Made by a program: the position numbers and the translations under genes | Assembly (NCBI RefSeq): GCF_009755275.1 | Contig: NZ_WQLA01000007.1 | Span: forward strand, 288,818 to 352,817 | Source: Mucilaginibacter aquatilis | Lineage (GTDB): Bacteria > Bacteroidota > Bacteroidia > Sphingobacteriales > Sphingobacteriaceae | DNA length: 64,000 nucleotides | Direction: 5' to 3' | The notes under the pieces: generated by a model | Told to the model about the DNA's origin: nothing | The model's database searches: none | What the model saw: the letters and a program-made list of their open reading frames with translations, nothing else | In this document: one piece after another, positions 51,700-60,080 of the stretch | How the letters are laid out: each line of letters starts with the position of its first letter | Position numbering within the stretch: position 1 is the stretch's first letter

Positions 51700-51707
51700 T
51701 ACTTTTG
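51700..51707 (+). promoter_or_regulatory. rlmH: -7 element of rlmH
   Basis: TACTTTTG matches TAnnTTTG exactly. GTTG at 51680-51683 lies 16 nt upstream as a possible -33. The start point would be about 45 nt before the rlmH ATG at 51761. Confidence 0.5.
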
Positions 51708-51760
51708 GCAAAGTAAACCATTTTTTGGTAGCTGAGCTTTTTAAGCTGTTTATTTGCAAA

Positions 51761-52234
51761 ATGAAAATTGTGCTGCTTACCGTTGGCAAAACCGAGGACG
51801 CCTACATTAAGGATGGAATTGAAAAGTTTGTTAAACGCCTAAAACACTATACTAAACTGGAAATTGTTGACCTGCCCGAACTCAAAAACACCAAAGCACT
51901 TACTCAAGAGCAGCAAAAAACAAAAGAAGCCGAACTTATTTTAAAAAAGCTATCAACAACCGACCACGTGGTTTTGCTTGATGAAAAAGGCATGGAATTC
52001 AGTTCGGTGCAATTTGCCGATTATATTGACAAAAAAGCTATTGGTTCAACACAATCATTAGTGTTTATAATTGGCGGGCCTTACGGTTTTGATGCTACCG
52101 TTTACCAGCGGGCAAATGCGCAGTTAGCGCTTTCACGAATGACGTTTTCCCATCAAATGGTAAGGCTTTTTTTTGTTGAGCAACTATACCGGGCGTTCAG
52201 CATTATCAAAGGCGAGCCCTATCATCATCAATAG
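51761..52234 (+). CDS. rlmH: 23S rRNA pseudouridine-1915 N3-methyltransferase
   Basis: SPOUT-class methyltransferase of 157 residues, the exact usual length. From ATG 51761 it starts MKIVLLTVGKTEDAYIKDGI. The SPOUT knot shows LVFIIGGPYGFDATVYQRAN with the SAM-binding GGPYGF loop (about 102-107), and the C-terminal block MTFSHQMVRLFFVEQLYRAF ends in YHHQ as in other RlmH proteins. The frame stays open upstream to 51692, but the added residues overlap the promoter and are not part of the family. Divergent from the MutS-like gene. Confidence 0.97.
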   Translation: MKIVLLTVGKTEDAYIKDGIEKFVKRLKHYTKLEIVDLPELKNTKALTQEQQKTKEAELILKKLSTTDHVVLLDEKGMEFSSVQFADYIDKKAIGSTQSLVFIIGGPYGFDATVYQRANAQLALSRMTFSHQMVRLFFVEQLYRAFSIIKGEPYHHQ

Positions 52235-52348
52235 TTTATATGGCTTTTTAAGCCTTTAAACTGTATTGAAGGTAAGTGTATGAAAGAGATTGATGATGTT
52301 GAACAATGTTAATTACTATGTAATTTTTCGCAGGTTAAGTCCAGATTT

Positions 52349-52380
52349 ATTGTATTGAATGATACTATAAAATACTTTTG
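52349..52380 (+). promoter_or_regulatory. Promoter of the LpxO-like hydroxylase gene
   Basis: ATTG (52349-52352), a 20-nt spacer and TACTTTTG (52373-52380), an exact TAnnTTTG. The start point would be about 15 nt before ATG 52402, which excludes the TTG at 52378 as start codon. Confidence 0.6.
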
Positions 52381-52401
52381 ACGTATTATCAATCTCTCCT
52401 T

Positions 52402-53340
52402 ATGGATTCAATCGTTACTGAACTTTTCACATTTAAGTTTTTCATACTTTTCTCGTTTATTATTGCAACGGTAATTGTGCATTACCGCGGCCGCGTCAGG
52501 TACAAATTTTTCAGGCAATTTGCTGATCATTCAACCTTTATGGCGCCTATAAATGTGCCTATGTACGCCCTTTCTAAAGTTGAAAACCGGCCTTACATCA
52601 GCACGGCGCACTTTCCTCAACTATCTGTTTTAAAAGAGAACTGGCAAACCATACGTGATGAGGCCATACTTTTAGAAAGAGAAGAACTTATTAAGGGATC
52701 GGATACTTTTAATGATGCCGGGTTTAATTCGTTCTTCAGGCGAGGCTGGAAACGCTTTTACCTGAAATGGTACGGAGATTTCCACCCATCAGCAAAAAAA
52801 TACTGCCCTAAAACTGTCGAATTACTTAAAAATACCCCCAACATTAAAGCCGCAATGTTTGCGGTGTTGCCTGCCGGCAGCCAGCTTATGCAACACCGCG
52901 ACCCATATGCAGGCTCATTAAGGTATCATTTAGGATTAATTACTCCGAACTCAGAACAGTGCCACATTGTTGTAGATGGACAAAGTTACGCCTGGAAAGA
53001 CGGCGACGATGTGCTGTTTGATGAAACTTATATTCATCATGCTGAGAACCAAACCAATATTGACCGTTTGATTTTATTTTGTGATGTTGAGCGCCCGGTG
53101 AAAACCATTTTTGGCCGTGCCTGGAACAACTTCTTTGGTTGGTTTGTTATGGCATCAGCATCATCTCCTAATATGGGCGATGATAAAACAGGAAATATTA
53201 ACAAAGCCTTTAAGTATGTATACTCTATAAGGCTGGTTGGCAAACGCCTGAAAGCTTATAATGAGCGTTTGTATTATGTAGTTAAGTACATTCTGTTTGC
53301 CGCTATATTGTATGCCTTATTTTTCAGGCATTTGTTATAA
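52402..53340 (+). CDS. Aspartyl/asparaginyl beta-hydroxylase-family protein (LpxO-like)
   Basis: A 312-residue Fe(II)/2-oxoglutarate dioxygenase flanked by membrane helices: one near residues 8-25 (FKFFILFSFIIATVIVHY) and one at the C-terminus (about 290-308). The cupin-type core (about 140-230) has MQHRDPYAGSLRYHLGLITP with the metal-binding His and the facing Asp, and DGDDVLFDETYIHHAENQT with the second His. This layout is that of LpxO, which hydroxylates the secondary acyl chain of lipid A. Start at ATG 52402; a TTG at 52378 is upstream of the transcription start implied by the promoter. Confidence 0.88.
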   Translation: MDSIVTELFTFKFFILFSFIIATVIVHYRGRVRYKFFRQFADHSTFMAPINVPMYALSKVENRPYISTAHFPQLSVLKENWQTIRDEAILLEREELIKGSDTFNDAGFNSFFRRGWKRFYLKWYGDFHPSAKKYCPKTVELLKNTPNIKAAMFAVLPAGSQLMQHRDPYAGSLRYHLGLITPNSEQCHIVVDGQSYAWKDGDDVLFDETYIHHAENQTNIDRLILFCDVERPVKTIFGRAWNNFFGWFVMASASSPNMGDDKTGNINKAFKYVYSIRLVGKRLKAYNERLYYVVKYILFAAILYALFFRHLL

Positions 53341-53369
53341 CGCCGAAAACACTACGGGTAAGTTTGCTT

Positions 53370-54290
53370 ATGGGTCACGATCATTCACATCATCACCATC
53401 ATGATCACGCTCCAAAGCTCGATCATTTAAACAAGGCCTTTATCATAGGCATTATTCTCAATTCTGCATTTGTAGTTATTGAAGCTGGCGTGGGCTTTGC
53501 CAAAGGCTCCCTATCGCTGCTTACTGATGCCGGCCACAATTTAAGTGATGTAGCTAGTTTAATACTTGCGTTGCTTGCCTTTAAGCTGTCAAAAATTCGC
53601 GCCAATAACGTTTACACTTACGGCTACAAGCGGTCTACCATATTGGTATCATTACTTAATGCCGTTTTGTTGGTTGCTGCAGTTGGTGTTATAGCTTACG
53701 AGGCAATACTTAGAATTGGGCACCCACAACCAATACCTGGTATTACAGTAGCCTGGGTAGCCTTTGCGGGTATTGCTGTAAACGGTGTAACTGCCTGGCT
53801 TTTTATGAAAGACAAGGAGAAAGACCTTAATGTTAAGGGTGCCTACATGCACATGGCTGTTGACGCACTGGTATCATTAGGCGTAGTAATATCGGGCTTA
53901 GCCATTTACTTTACCGGCTGGTATTGGATTGACAGCGTGGTAAGCATTATTATAGTAGTGGTTATACTTGCTGGTACGTGGGGACTACTGGTTGATAGCT
54001 TACGTTTAGAAATTGACGGTGTACCTAAACAAATGGAACTGAGCGCAATTAAAGATGAGCTGTTAAAAGCCAATGGCGTTAAGGAAATTCACCACATGCA
54101 CGTGTGGGCATTAAGCACTACAGAAAATGCACTAACTGCCCACATAGTGATTAAAGCCGAAGAAGCCGCAAACTTCAATCAAATCAAAAACGACTTACGT
54201 CACCGCCTGGCTCATCTCGATATCCAACACAGTACCTTTGAGCCTGAGTTTGATGGCGAGCATTGCCAGGCAAAAGATTGCAACGTTTAA
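53370..54290 (+). CDS. Cation diffusion facilitator (zinc/cobalt/cadmium exporter)
   Basis: Inner-membrane metal/proton antiporter of 306 residues from ATG 53370. It begins with a His-rich metal-binding tail (MGHDHSHHHHHDH). Six helices follow, with the conserved transport-site motifs DAGHNLSD (helix 2) and HMAVDALVS (helix 5) whose Asp and His bind the metal. The C-terminal cytosolic domain (about 205-300) has HHMHVWALSTTENALTAHIV. The last residues contain HCQAKDC, a possible extra metal site. It starts 29 nt after the hydroxylase gene and is convergent with argH. Confidence 0.94.
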   Translation: MGHDHSHHHHHDHAPKLDHLNKAFIIGIILNSAFVVIEAGVGFAKGSLSLLTDAGHNLSDVASLILALLAFKLSKIRANNVYTYGYKRSTILVSLLNAVLLVAAVGVIAYEAILRIGHPQPIPGITVAWVAFAGIAVNGVTAWLFMKDKEKDLNVKGAYMHMAVDALVSLGVVISGLAIYFTGWYWIDSVVSIIIVVVILAGTWGLLVDSLRLEIDGVPKQMELSAIKDELLKANGVKEIHHMHVWALSTTENALTAHIVIKAEEAANFNQIKNDLRHRLAHLDIQHSTFEPEFDGEHCQAKDCNV

Positions 54291-54310
54291 CGAAGTTTAA
54301 GTCTTAATTT

Positions 54311-55645
54311 CTATTTAACCAGTTGCTCAACCGCATTTGCTGTCCTTTCAAACTTAAATTGAGCCAGCACTGCCTGCATAGCGGCTTCAATTTGCGGATT
54401 ACCTAAGTTACCAATACTACCTTCGTGAGTATGGCTTATCGCTTTATCGGGGTTAAAGTTTCCTTGTTCAATAGCCAAGCCAACCTGTTTGTAAGCATCA
54501 CGGAAAGGCACCCCATTTAAAACCTGGCGGTTAACCTCTTCAACACTAAAGAGGTACGCATAGCGGGCATCATCCAATATATTTGATTTTACCTCTATAT
54601 GCTGCAACATAAAGTTGGCCATATGTAAACAGCTCTTTAGCTCGGCAAAGGCTGGGAATAACAGCTCTTTAAGCAACTGCATTTCGCGGTGATAGCCTGA
54701 TGGCAGGTTGGTAGTCATCATAGCAACGTCATTTGGCAAGGCTTGCAAGCGGTTACATTTTCCACGCATAATTTCCCAAACGTCGGGGTTTTTCTTGTGT
54801 GGCATGATGCTGCTTCCCGTTGTTAAATTTTCAGGATAGCTTACAAATGCAAAATTCTGGCTCAGGTACAAAGTTTGGTCCATTGCCATACGCGCCAAGG
54901 TTGCCGCCACTGCTGATAGTGCTTGTGCTATTATACGCTCGGTTTTGCCTCTACCCATTTGCGCATAAACTACATTATAGTTCAAGGCATCAAACCCTAA
55001 TAACTGTGTTGTTAAAGTGCGGTTAAGCGGAAACGAAGAACCGTAACCGGCTGCTGAACCTAATGGATTTTTGTTGGTAATTTTGTAAGCAGCTAAAACA
55101 AGCTCTAAATCATCAGCCAGGCTCTCAGCATAAGCACCAAACCATAGTCCAAATGATGATGGCATAGCTACCTGCAAGTGCGTATAGCCTGGTAACAAAA
55201 CATCTTTGTGTTTATTGCTCAGGCTAATAAGCAAGTTAAAAAGCTGCTCAACCTCTTCCACCACCTGCTGTAATTCGCTCCTGAAAAACAATTTTAAATC
55301 AACCAAAACCTGGTCGTTACGTGAGCGGCCACTATGAATTTTTTTGCCGGCCTCGCCAATACGGCGGGTAAGCAATAATTCCACCTGTGAATGTACGTCT
55401 TCTACGCCTTGCTCAATTTCAAAGTCGTCGTCCTGTATTTCACGGTAAATGCTTTTGAGCTCGGCTTGTACCAATGCTAAATCATCTTCGCCCATTAGGC
55501 CAATGGTTTGCAGCATTTTTGTATGGGCTAAAGAGCCTAACACATCAAATGCAGCCATTTGGCGGTCAAACTCACGGTCGCGCCCAACTGTAAAGTTCTC
55601 AACCAGCTCATTAACATTGATAGTTTTTTGCCACAGCTTACTCAT
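54311..55645 (-). CDS. argH: Argininosuccinate lyase
   Basis: Last enzyme of arginine synthesis: cleaves argininosuccinate to arginine and fumarate; 444 residues from ATG 55645 (MSKLWQKTINVNELVENF). The fumarase/aspartase-superfamily signature TTGSSIMPHKKNPD (about 270-283) is present, along with the N-terminal substrate block HSGRSRNDQVLVDLKLFF and LPGYTHLQVAMPSSFGLW with the catalytic His region. The frame remains open for 13 residues upstream, but these add no family sequence. The gene has no other arginine gene beside it in this window. Confidence 0.96.
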   Translation of the reverse strand: MSKLWQKTINVNELVENFTVGRDREFDRQMAAFDVLGSLAHTKMLQTIGLMGEDDLALVQAELKSIYREIQDDDFEIEQGVEDVHSQVELLLTRRIGEAGKKIHSGRSRNDQVLVDLKLFFRSELQQVVEEVEQLFNLLISLSNKHKDVLLPGYTHLQVAMPSSFGLWFGAYAESLADDLELVLAAYKITNKNPLGSAAGYGSSFPLNRTLTTQLLGFDALNYNVVYAQMGRGKTERIIAQALSAVAATLARMAMDQTLYLSQNFAFVSYPENLTTGSSIMPHKKNPDVWEIMRGKCNRLQALPNDVAMMTTNLPSGYHREMQLLKELLFPAFAELKSCLHMANFMLQHIEVKSNILDDARYAYLFSVEEVNRQVLNGVPFRDAYKQVGLAIEQGNFNPDKAISHTHEGSIGNLGNPQIEAAMQAVLAQFKFERTANAVEQLVK

Positions 55646-55649
55646 GCTG

Positions 55650-55680
55650 CAAAGATGTATATTTTTATGTAGAGGTAAAA
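55650..55680 (-). promoter_or_regulatory. argH: Possible promoter abutting argH
   Basis: On the minus strand TTTT (55680-55677), a 19-nt spacer and CATCTTTG (55657-55650, one mismatch to TAnnTTTG). The -7 element ends 4 nt before the ATG at 55645, so a transcript would have almost no leader. Confidence 0.4.
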
Positions 55681-55689
55681 GCAAGAATG

Positions 55690-57000
55690 CTAAGCATGAT
55701 GCTCCTCAATTTTTGAGTGTTTATGCGTATCTTTCATAAACAGGTATATAAGCAGTGAAATGCCAATACAAGCCGTAACGTACCAGTAAAACCATGTTGC
55801 ATGCCCGGCTTGCTTAAACCATAAGGCAATGTACTCGGCAGTACCGCCAAAAATAGAAACAGCTATTGCATAAGGAAAGCCTACGCCCAAAGCCCTTACC
55901 TCTGCCGGAAACAATTCAGCCTTTACCACGGCATTTATGGATGTGTATCCGCTCACAATAATTAATGCAACCATGATGAGAACAAAGGCTGAGACAGCAT
56001 TATTCGTAGTGCTTAAGCTGCTTAAAACCGGCAGCGTGCATAATGTACCTAATATACCAAAAGCAATAAGCAATGGCTTACGGCCAATTTTATCTGACAG
56101 TGCTCCAAACGCAGGTTGCAGTAACATAAAAGCAAGCAAGGTGCAGGTTGAAATACCGGTTGCCTGTGTTTTTGAAAATCCGGCAGTGTTAACCAGAAAT
56201 TTTTGCATGTAGGTTGTAAACGTATAAAATGCAACCGTACCACCCAATGTAAGCCCAACAACCGTAGCAACCGCCCTGGGGTGTTGCATTAACGCGCTGA
56301 TGGTACCGCGTTGTTTTGCGGTATCATTATCACTAAACGAGGTTGACTCATGCAAACTTTTGCGCAGGTACATTACCGTTATTGCTAAAACTGCCCCTAT
56401 GCCAAACGGTATACGCCAGCCCCAGCTGTGCAGCTGTGCATCGGTTAAAAAATATTGCTGTAATAGTACCAGTACCCCCAAGGCAATTAACTGACCCATT
56501 ATTAGCGTTACATACTGAAAACTTGAATAAAAGCCACGATTATGTTTAGCAGCCATTTCGCTCAAATAAGTTGCACTGGTACCATATTCGCCGCCAACGC
56601 TTAACCCTTGTATTATACGGGCTAGCACTAGCAATATTGGGGCAGCAATACCAATTTGCTTGTAGCCAGGTACAAACGTAATTATCAACGAGCCAAGGCT
56701 CATCAACAAAATGGATGCGGTTAAAGCTTTCTTCCTGCCGTGCCTGTCGGCATAGGTGCCCATTAACCAGCCACCAACCGGGCGCATTAAGAATCCTATA
56801 GCAAATATACCGGCAGTATTAAGCAACTGCGCAGTATCATCACTCTCAGGAAAAAACGAAGATGAAAAGTATAATGAAAATGCGGAATACACATACCAGT
56901 CGTACCACTCAACCAAATTACCGAGTGAGCCGCCTATAATTGATTTTAAGCGCTGAATTACCGAAAGTGACTGCCTGTGCTGGTTGTTATTATCCATCAT
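55690..57000 (-). CDS. MFS transporter, metabolite:H+ symporter (MHS) family
   Basis: A twelve-helix secondary transporter of 436 residues. The MHS-family N-terminus is clear: SIIGGSLGNLVEWYDWYVYS in helix 1. The MFS loop motif is GTYADRHGRKKAL between helices 2 and 3, repeated as GALSDKIGRKPLL in the second half. Relatives transport 2-oxoglutarate, proline/betaine, citrate or shikimate; the substrate here cannot be chosen. I prefer the ATG at 57000 over the ATG at 57021, although both are possible. It precedes argH on the same strand by 45 nt. Confidence 0.9.
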   Translation of the reverse strand: MMDNNNQHRQSLSVIQRLKSIIGGSLGNLVEWYDWYVYSAFSLYFSSSFFPESDDTAQLLNTAGIFAIGFLMRPVGGWLMGTYADRHGRKKALTASILLMSLGSLIITFVPGYKQIGIAAPILLVLARIIQGLSVGGEYGTSATYLSEMAAKHNRGFYSSFQYVTLIMGQLIALGVLVLLQQYFLTDAQLHSWGWRIPFGIGAVLAITVMYLRKSLHESTSFSDNDTAKQRGTISALMQHPRAVATVVGLTLGGTVAFYTFTTYMQKFLVNTAGFSKTQATGISTCTLLAFMLLQPAFGALSDKIGRKPLLIAFGILGTLCTLPVLSSLSTTNNAVSAFVLIMVALIIVSGYTSINAVVKAELFPAEVRALGVGFPYAIAVSIFGGTAEYIALWFKQAGHATWFYWYVTACIGISLLIYLFMKDTHKHSKIEEHHA

Positions 57001-57050
57001 TTTGATTGTGCCGTTAAACATACCAAACAGGCGAAGAACTTATGGCAATA

Positions 57051-58181
57051 CTAAAAACTTAAATTTTGGGGTAATGGGTCAAAATCTGTACGGGTTTCGG
57101 TAGCTTTTACAATATTACGCACGGTAAAGTCGAGCTCCTGCACAGCTTGTTCCATCATATTTAAAATGGCCGAATTAGCTTCTGTTTCCTCAAGCTTTAA
57201 TAAACTCATTAACCCCAAAATAGATGCAACCGGCTTTCGCAATTGATGTGATTGCATAAAGGCAACCTTACGCAAAGCTTCATTTTGCTCTAATATTTTT
57301 TGTTCGCTTTGTTTGCGTTGTGTTATATCGGTGCTATTGAATGATACACCGATTATTTTACCTCCGCTATCATAAGTTGGGTTATAGCTTACTTTAAACC
57401 ACATAGGGTCAATACCCGTAAATTTAACGGCCCTTTCATGATTAATACTTTCGCCACTTAAGGCTGTTTGCACATTTTTTTCAAAATCATCAATGTAAGC
57501 GGGGTAAATAAATTCAGTGGCTTTTACACCCGCAAGCACCGGTTTACCAAATAGCATGTAAGCTATATCATAAAAGGTTTTATTGAAGGTAATGATCTCC
57601 ATGTTGCGTCCAATTAGCAAATGGCTCGATTTGGAACTTTCAAAAAACGAACGCAGCTTATTTTCAGAGTTTTTAGCTTCTGTATATTGTTCGCGCAACA
57701 CGTCAATACTAAGTTCAAACTCAACCATGGTAACCGCTTGCCTTGATAGCAAATGCAACATGCGTTTACGTCGTTCAGACAGTTTTTTTGCTTCGGAACC
57801 TAAAACAAACAAGCTGCCTATATGCTGCCCGTCATACGTTACCAATGGCGCACCGGCAAAAAAGCGAATAGAAGGGGCATTTTTTACCAACTGATGATGA
57901 GCTAACTGCGTATGCTGCTCAAAATCTTCAACTTCGGTAATCCTATCCTGTTCAAGCGGTATATCAAACTTAACGTCTTCAATATCCAATTGCTCCGCAA
58001 CGTTACCAAACTTAAAATGCTGTGTTATTTCGCCCTCTACACTTATCACTAAAAATGCAGCTGCAACCTGGCAAGTTTCGGCAGCCAGGGTAACAATGTT
58101 TTTCAATTCATTTTCACGGCAGATTTTAAGATCAAGAAATCTCTCCATCGACCGGATTTTATCCAATCCGTTTAAAGGCAT
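57051..58181 (-). CDS. GAF-PAS protein with HisKA-like helix but no ATPase domain
   Basis: A 376-residue cytoplasmic signalling protein. An N-terminal GAF domain (about 18-150; LKICRENELKNIVTLAAETC, then FFAGAPLVTYDGQHIGSLFV) is followed by a short coiled linker. A PAS domain spans about 180-290 (FFESSKSSHLLIGRNMEIIT, ending IIGVSFNSTDITQRKQSEQK). A HisKA-like dimerisation helix lies at about 300-365 with H-box MQSHQLRKPVASILGLMSLL (His 312). The protein ends right there; no HATPase_c N, G1 or G2 boxes are present in this frame or immediately downstream. It may accept phosphate from another kinase, act as a decoy dimer, or be a truncated kinase. The N-terminus MPLNGLDKIRSMERFLDL fits family members. 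Confidence 0.88.
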   Translation of the reverse strand: MPLNGLDKIRSMERFLDLKICRENELKNIVTLAAETCQVAAAFLVISVEGEITQHFKFGNVAEQLDIEDVKFDIPLEQDRITEVEDFEQHTQLAHHQLVKNAPSIRFFAGAPLVTYDGQHIGSLFVLGSEAKKLSERRKRMLHLLSRQAVTMVEFELSIDVLREQYTEAKNSENKLRSFFESSKSSHLLIGRNMEIITFNKTFYDIAYMLFGKPVLAGVKATEFIYPAYIDDFEKNVQTALSGESINHERAVKFTGIDPMWFKVSYNPTYDSGGKIIGVSFNSTDITQRKQSEQKILEQNEALRKVAFMQSHQLRKPVASILGLMSLLKLEETEANSAILNMMEQAVQELDFTVRNIVKATETRTDFDPLPQNLSF

Positions 58182-58340
58182 AATCAGCTTAGTGAACTCT
58201 TAATTGGTTAGTAGGTGTTTAAACAATATACGGCTTAAGCGATGCATAAGTTATAAAACCGGCAATTTTATTATTTAGTATTTAAAAATGGAGGTTGTAA
58301 ACCAAACATTGCCACTACCTAATGTTATTAGAAGTGCTTA

Positions 58341-59030
58341 TTAAAAGTTGGTTGTAAGCACAAATTGAATGATATGACGCTTGAAAGGCCCGTCGCTTTC
58401 ATGCTGAAACCAAAACATGTAGCCTAGTTCGGTATCAATATTTTTACTTAATTTGTATCCAAGCGACCCAAATGTCCTGTTTTGATCAAACACACGACCA
58501 TTTACAGCTTTCTTATTTTGCAGGTTTAAAAACAACTCATTTTGTAAGCCTGCAAATAACCCCTTGGTAAATCCTGTATCGGCAAGAAGTGGAATTTGCA
58601 CCGTATAAAATATTCGTCCCCGTTGTGAAAAATTGTATGCATCTTCTTTAATCCAGCGCTGCTCAAAGCGTAAACGAAGTGCCATTTCAGTTTTTCTCAC
58701 CTTAAAGTCATGCTGGTACTGTTCGTAAGCACGATGCTCTGTAGTGCGTACTTCACCGGTTTCGTCAAATTCACGATCAACTTTGAAGGCGTAGCCCAAG
58801 GCAACTGCATGTTTTTTATTAAGATGGAAGTTTAAAGCACTTCTTAATAGCAGCGTATTAAGGAATTTGATATCATTTGCCGACCTGACTTGTACATCAG
58901 CTAATACATCAAACTTATCGGTAAGCCTTTGCGAATGGTTAATAAAAAGCCATGCCTGCGTCTCAGAAGTTTGCGCAATGCAATTTCCAAAAACGAGACA
59001 ACCGATGACAGCAAGTGTTAAAAATTTCAA
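58341..59030 (-). CDS. DUF2490 family exported beta-rich protein
   Basis: A 229-residue protein with a signal peptide (KFLTLAVIGCLVFGNCIAQ) and a repetitive beta-strand pattern ending in HIIQFVLTTNF, as expected of a small outer-membrane barrel of DUF2490 type. Typical strand blocks are AWLFINHSQRLTDKFDVLAD, MALRLRFEQRWIKED and NIDTELGYMFWFQHESDG. The only codon available at the start of the signal peptide is a TTG at 59030; the frame is closed by a stop four codons upstream, so a TTG start is required. Divergent from the dehydrogenase gene. Confidence 0.83.
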   Translation of the reverse strand: MKFLTLAVIGCLVFGNCIAQTSETQAWLFINHSQRLTDKFDVLADVQVRSANDIKFLNTLLLRSALNFHLNKKHAVALGYAFKVDREFDETGEVRTTEHRAYEQYQHDFKVRKTEMALRLRFEQRWIKEDAYNFSQRGRIFYTVQIPLLADTGFTKGLFAGLQNELFLNLQNKKAVNGRVFDQNRTFGSLGYKLSKNIDTELGYMFWFQHESDGPFKRHIIQFVLTTNF

Positions 59031-59045
59031 ACCGGAGTTTTAAAG

Positions 59046-59077
59046 CTTGATGTTTAAACTTATAACACGTCTCTTTG
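59046..59077 (+). promoter_or_regulatory. Possible promoter of the dehydrogenase gene
   Basis: CTTG (59046-59049), a 20-nt spacer and TCTCTTTG (59070-59077, one mismatch). The start point would be about 20 nt before ATG 59103. Confidence 0.4.
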
Positions 59078-59102
59078 TTGGGTATTAAAATATTTTACTG
59101 TT

Positions 59103-59960
59103 ATGAATAGAGAAAGAATTGGCTGGACAGGGTTAGGTAATATGGGTACACCCATGGTTAAAAATTTGTTAAAAGCCGGCTATACAGTTGAGGCTTTTAA
59201 CCGTACCCGCGAGAAGGAGCAAGAAGCGATTGAAGCCGGAGCAACTTCTGCCGCCGATTTAAAGACACTGGGGGCTAATAACGACGTAGTATTTGTAATG
59301 GTGTCTGATGATGAAGCCTCCAAAGAAATATTTTCTACAGAGAACGGTTTGCTTTCAGGTGATGTTTCCGGGCGTTTATTTATAAACGTGAGTACCGTGT
59401 CGCCAGACACGTCGAAACACATCAATGAATTATGTATTTCAAAAAAGGCCACATTTTTGGAGGCTCCTGTATCAGGAAGTGTAAAACCCGCACAGGATGG
59501 CACCTTGATTATTTTAGCCGGAGGCGAAAAGTCTGATTATGAAAGAGCCGAACCTATATTTAAAAACTTAAGTAAAATGTCGGTTTTACTGGGCGCAGTC
59601 GGCACAGGGGCATCAGCCAAACTGGCTATCAATTACTTTTTAGCGTTAACCGTACAAGGATTGGCTGAAACTGTGCAGTTTGCCACAGATAGCGGCGTTG
59701 ATGCCGCCGATATGTTAAACATTATAAACGAAGGCGCAGTAGGCAGTGCAATTACCAAATTGAAAACTCCTTCAATTTTAAATAATGATTTTCCTGCTGC
59801 GTTTGCGCTTAAGCATATGTTTAAAGATTTAAGGCTTGCCAAAGAACAACAACTAAATTCTCCCTTAAGTACCCCGCTGTATGAAAGTTTTAAAGCTGCA
59901 AACAACGATGGGCTTGGCAATTCAGATCTTATGGCAATTTACAAGCATTTGAAAAAGTAA
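59103..59960 (+). CDS. NAD(P)-dependent beta-hydroxyacid dehydrogenase (3-hydroxyisobutyrate dehydrogenase family)
   Basis: Rossmann-fold oxidoreductase of 285 residues. The dinucleotide loop is GWTGLGNMGTPMVKNLLKAG at the N-terminus. The family signature block is FLEAPVSGSVKPAQDGTLII (about 120), where the SGS loop orients the substrate. The catalytic-Lys region is TGASAKLAINYFLALTVQG (about 168). The C-terminal helical domain has FALKHMFKDLRLAKE (about 238). The family reduces or oxidises small beta-hydroxyacids such as tartronate semialdehyde, glyoxylate or succinate semialdehyde; which one is not readable. A single-gene unit with a terminator. Confidence 0.93.
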   Translation: MNRERIGWTGLGNMGTPMVKNLLKAGYTVEAFNRTREKEQEAIEAGATSAADLKTLGANNDVVFVMVSDDEASKEIFSTENGLLSGDVSGRLFINVSTVSPDTSKHINELCISKKATFLEAPVSGSVKPAQDGTLIILAGGEKSDYERAEPIFKNLSKMSVLLGAVGTGASAKLAINYFLALTVQGLAETVQFATDSGVDAADMLNIINEGAVGSAITKLKTPSILNNDFPAAFALKHMFKDLRLAKEQQLNSPLSTPLYESFKAANNDGLGNSDLMAIYKHLKK

Positions 59961-59967
59961 TATAATC

Positions 59968-60002
59968 AGGTAGAACCGGCATTTGCGGTTCTACCTTTTT
60001 TT
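59968..60002 (+). terminator. Terminator of the dehydrogenase gene
   Basis: 11-bp stem AGGTAGAACCG (59968-59978)/CGGTTCTACCT (59986-59996) with a 7-nt loop and a following T-run, 7 nt after the stop codon. Confidence 0.9.
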
Positions 60003-60080
60003 AAAATACCTTGTATTAGGCGCTGTTCAACAAGAAAACAAAAGACTTTTATTTAACTTTATCAGGCACAAACTTTCCTC

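Noticed and set aside
51691..51789. 33-residue N-terminal extension of the MutS-like protein overlapping rlmH
   Set aside because: It would overlap the start of the divergent rlmH gene; the ATG at 51690 fits better.
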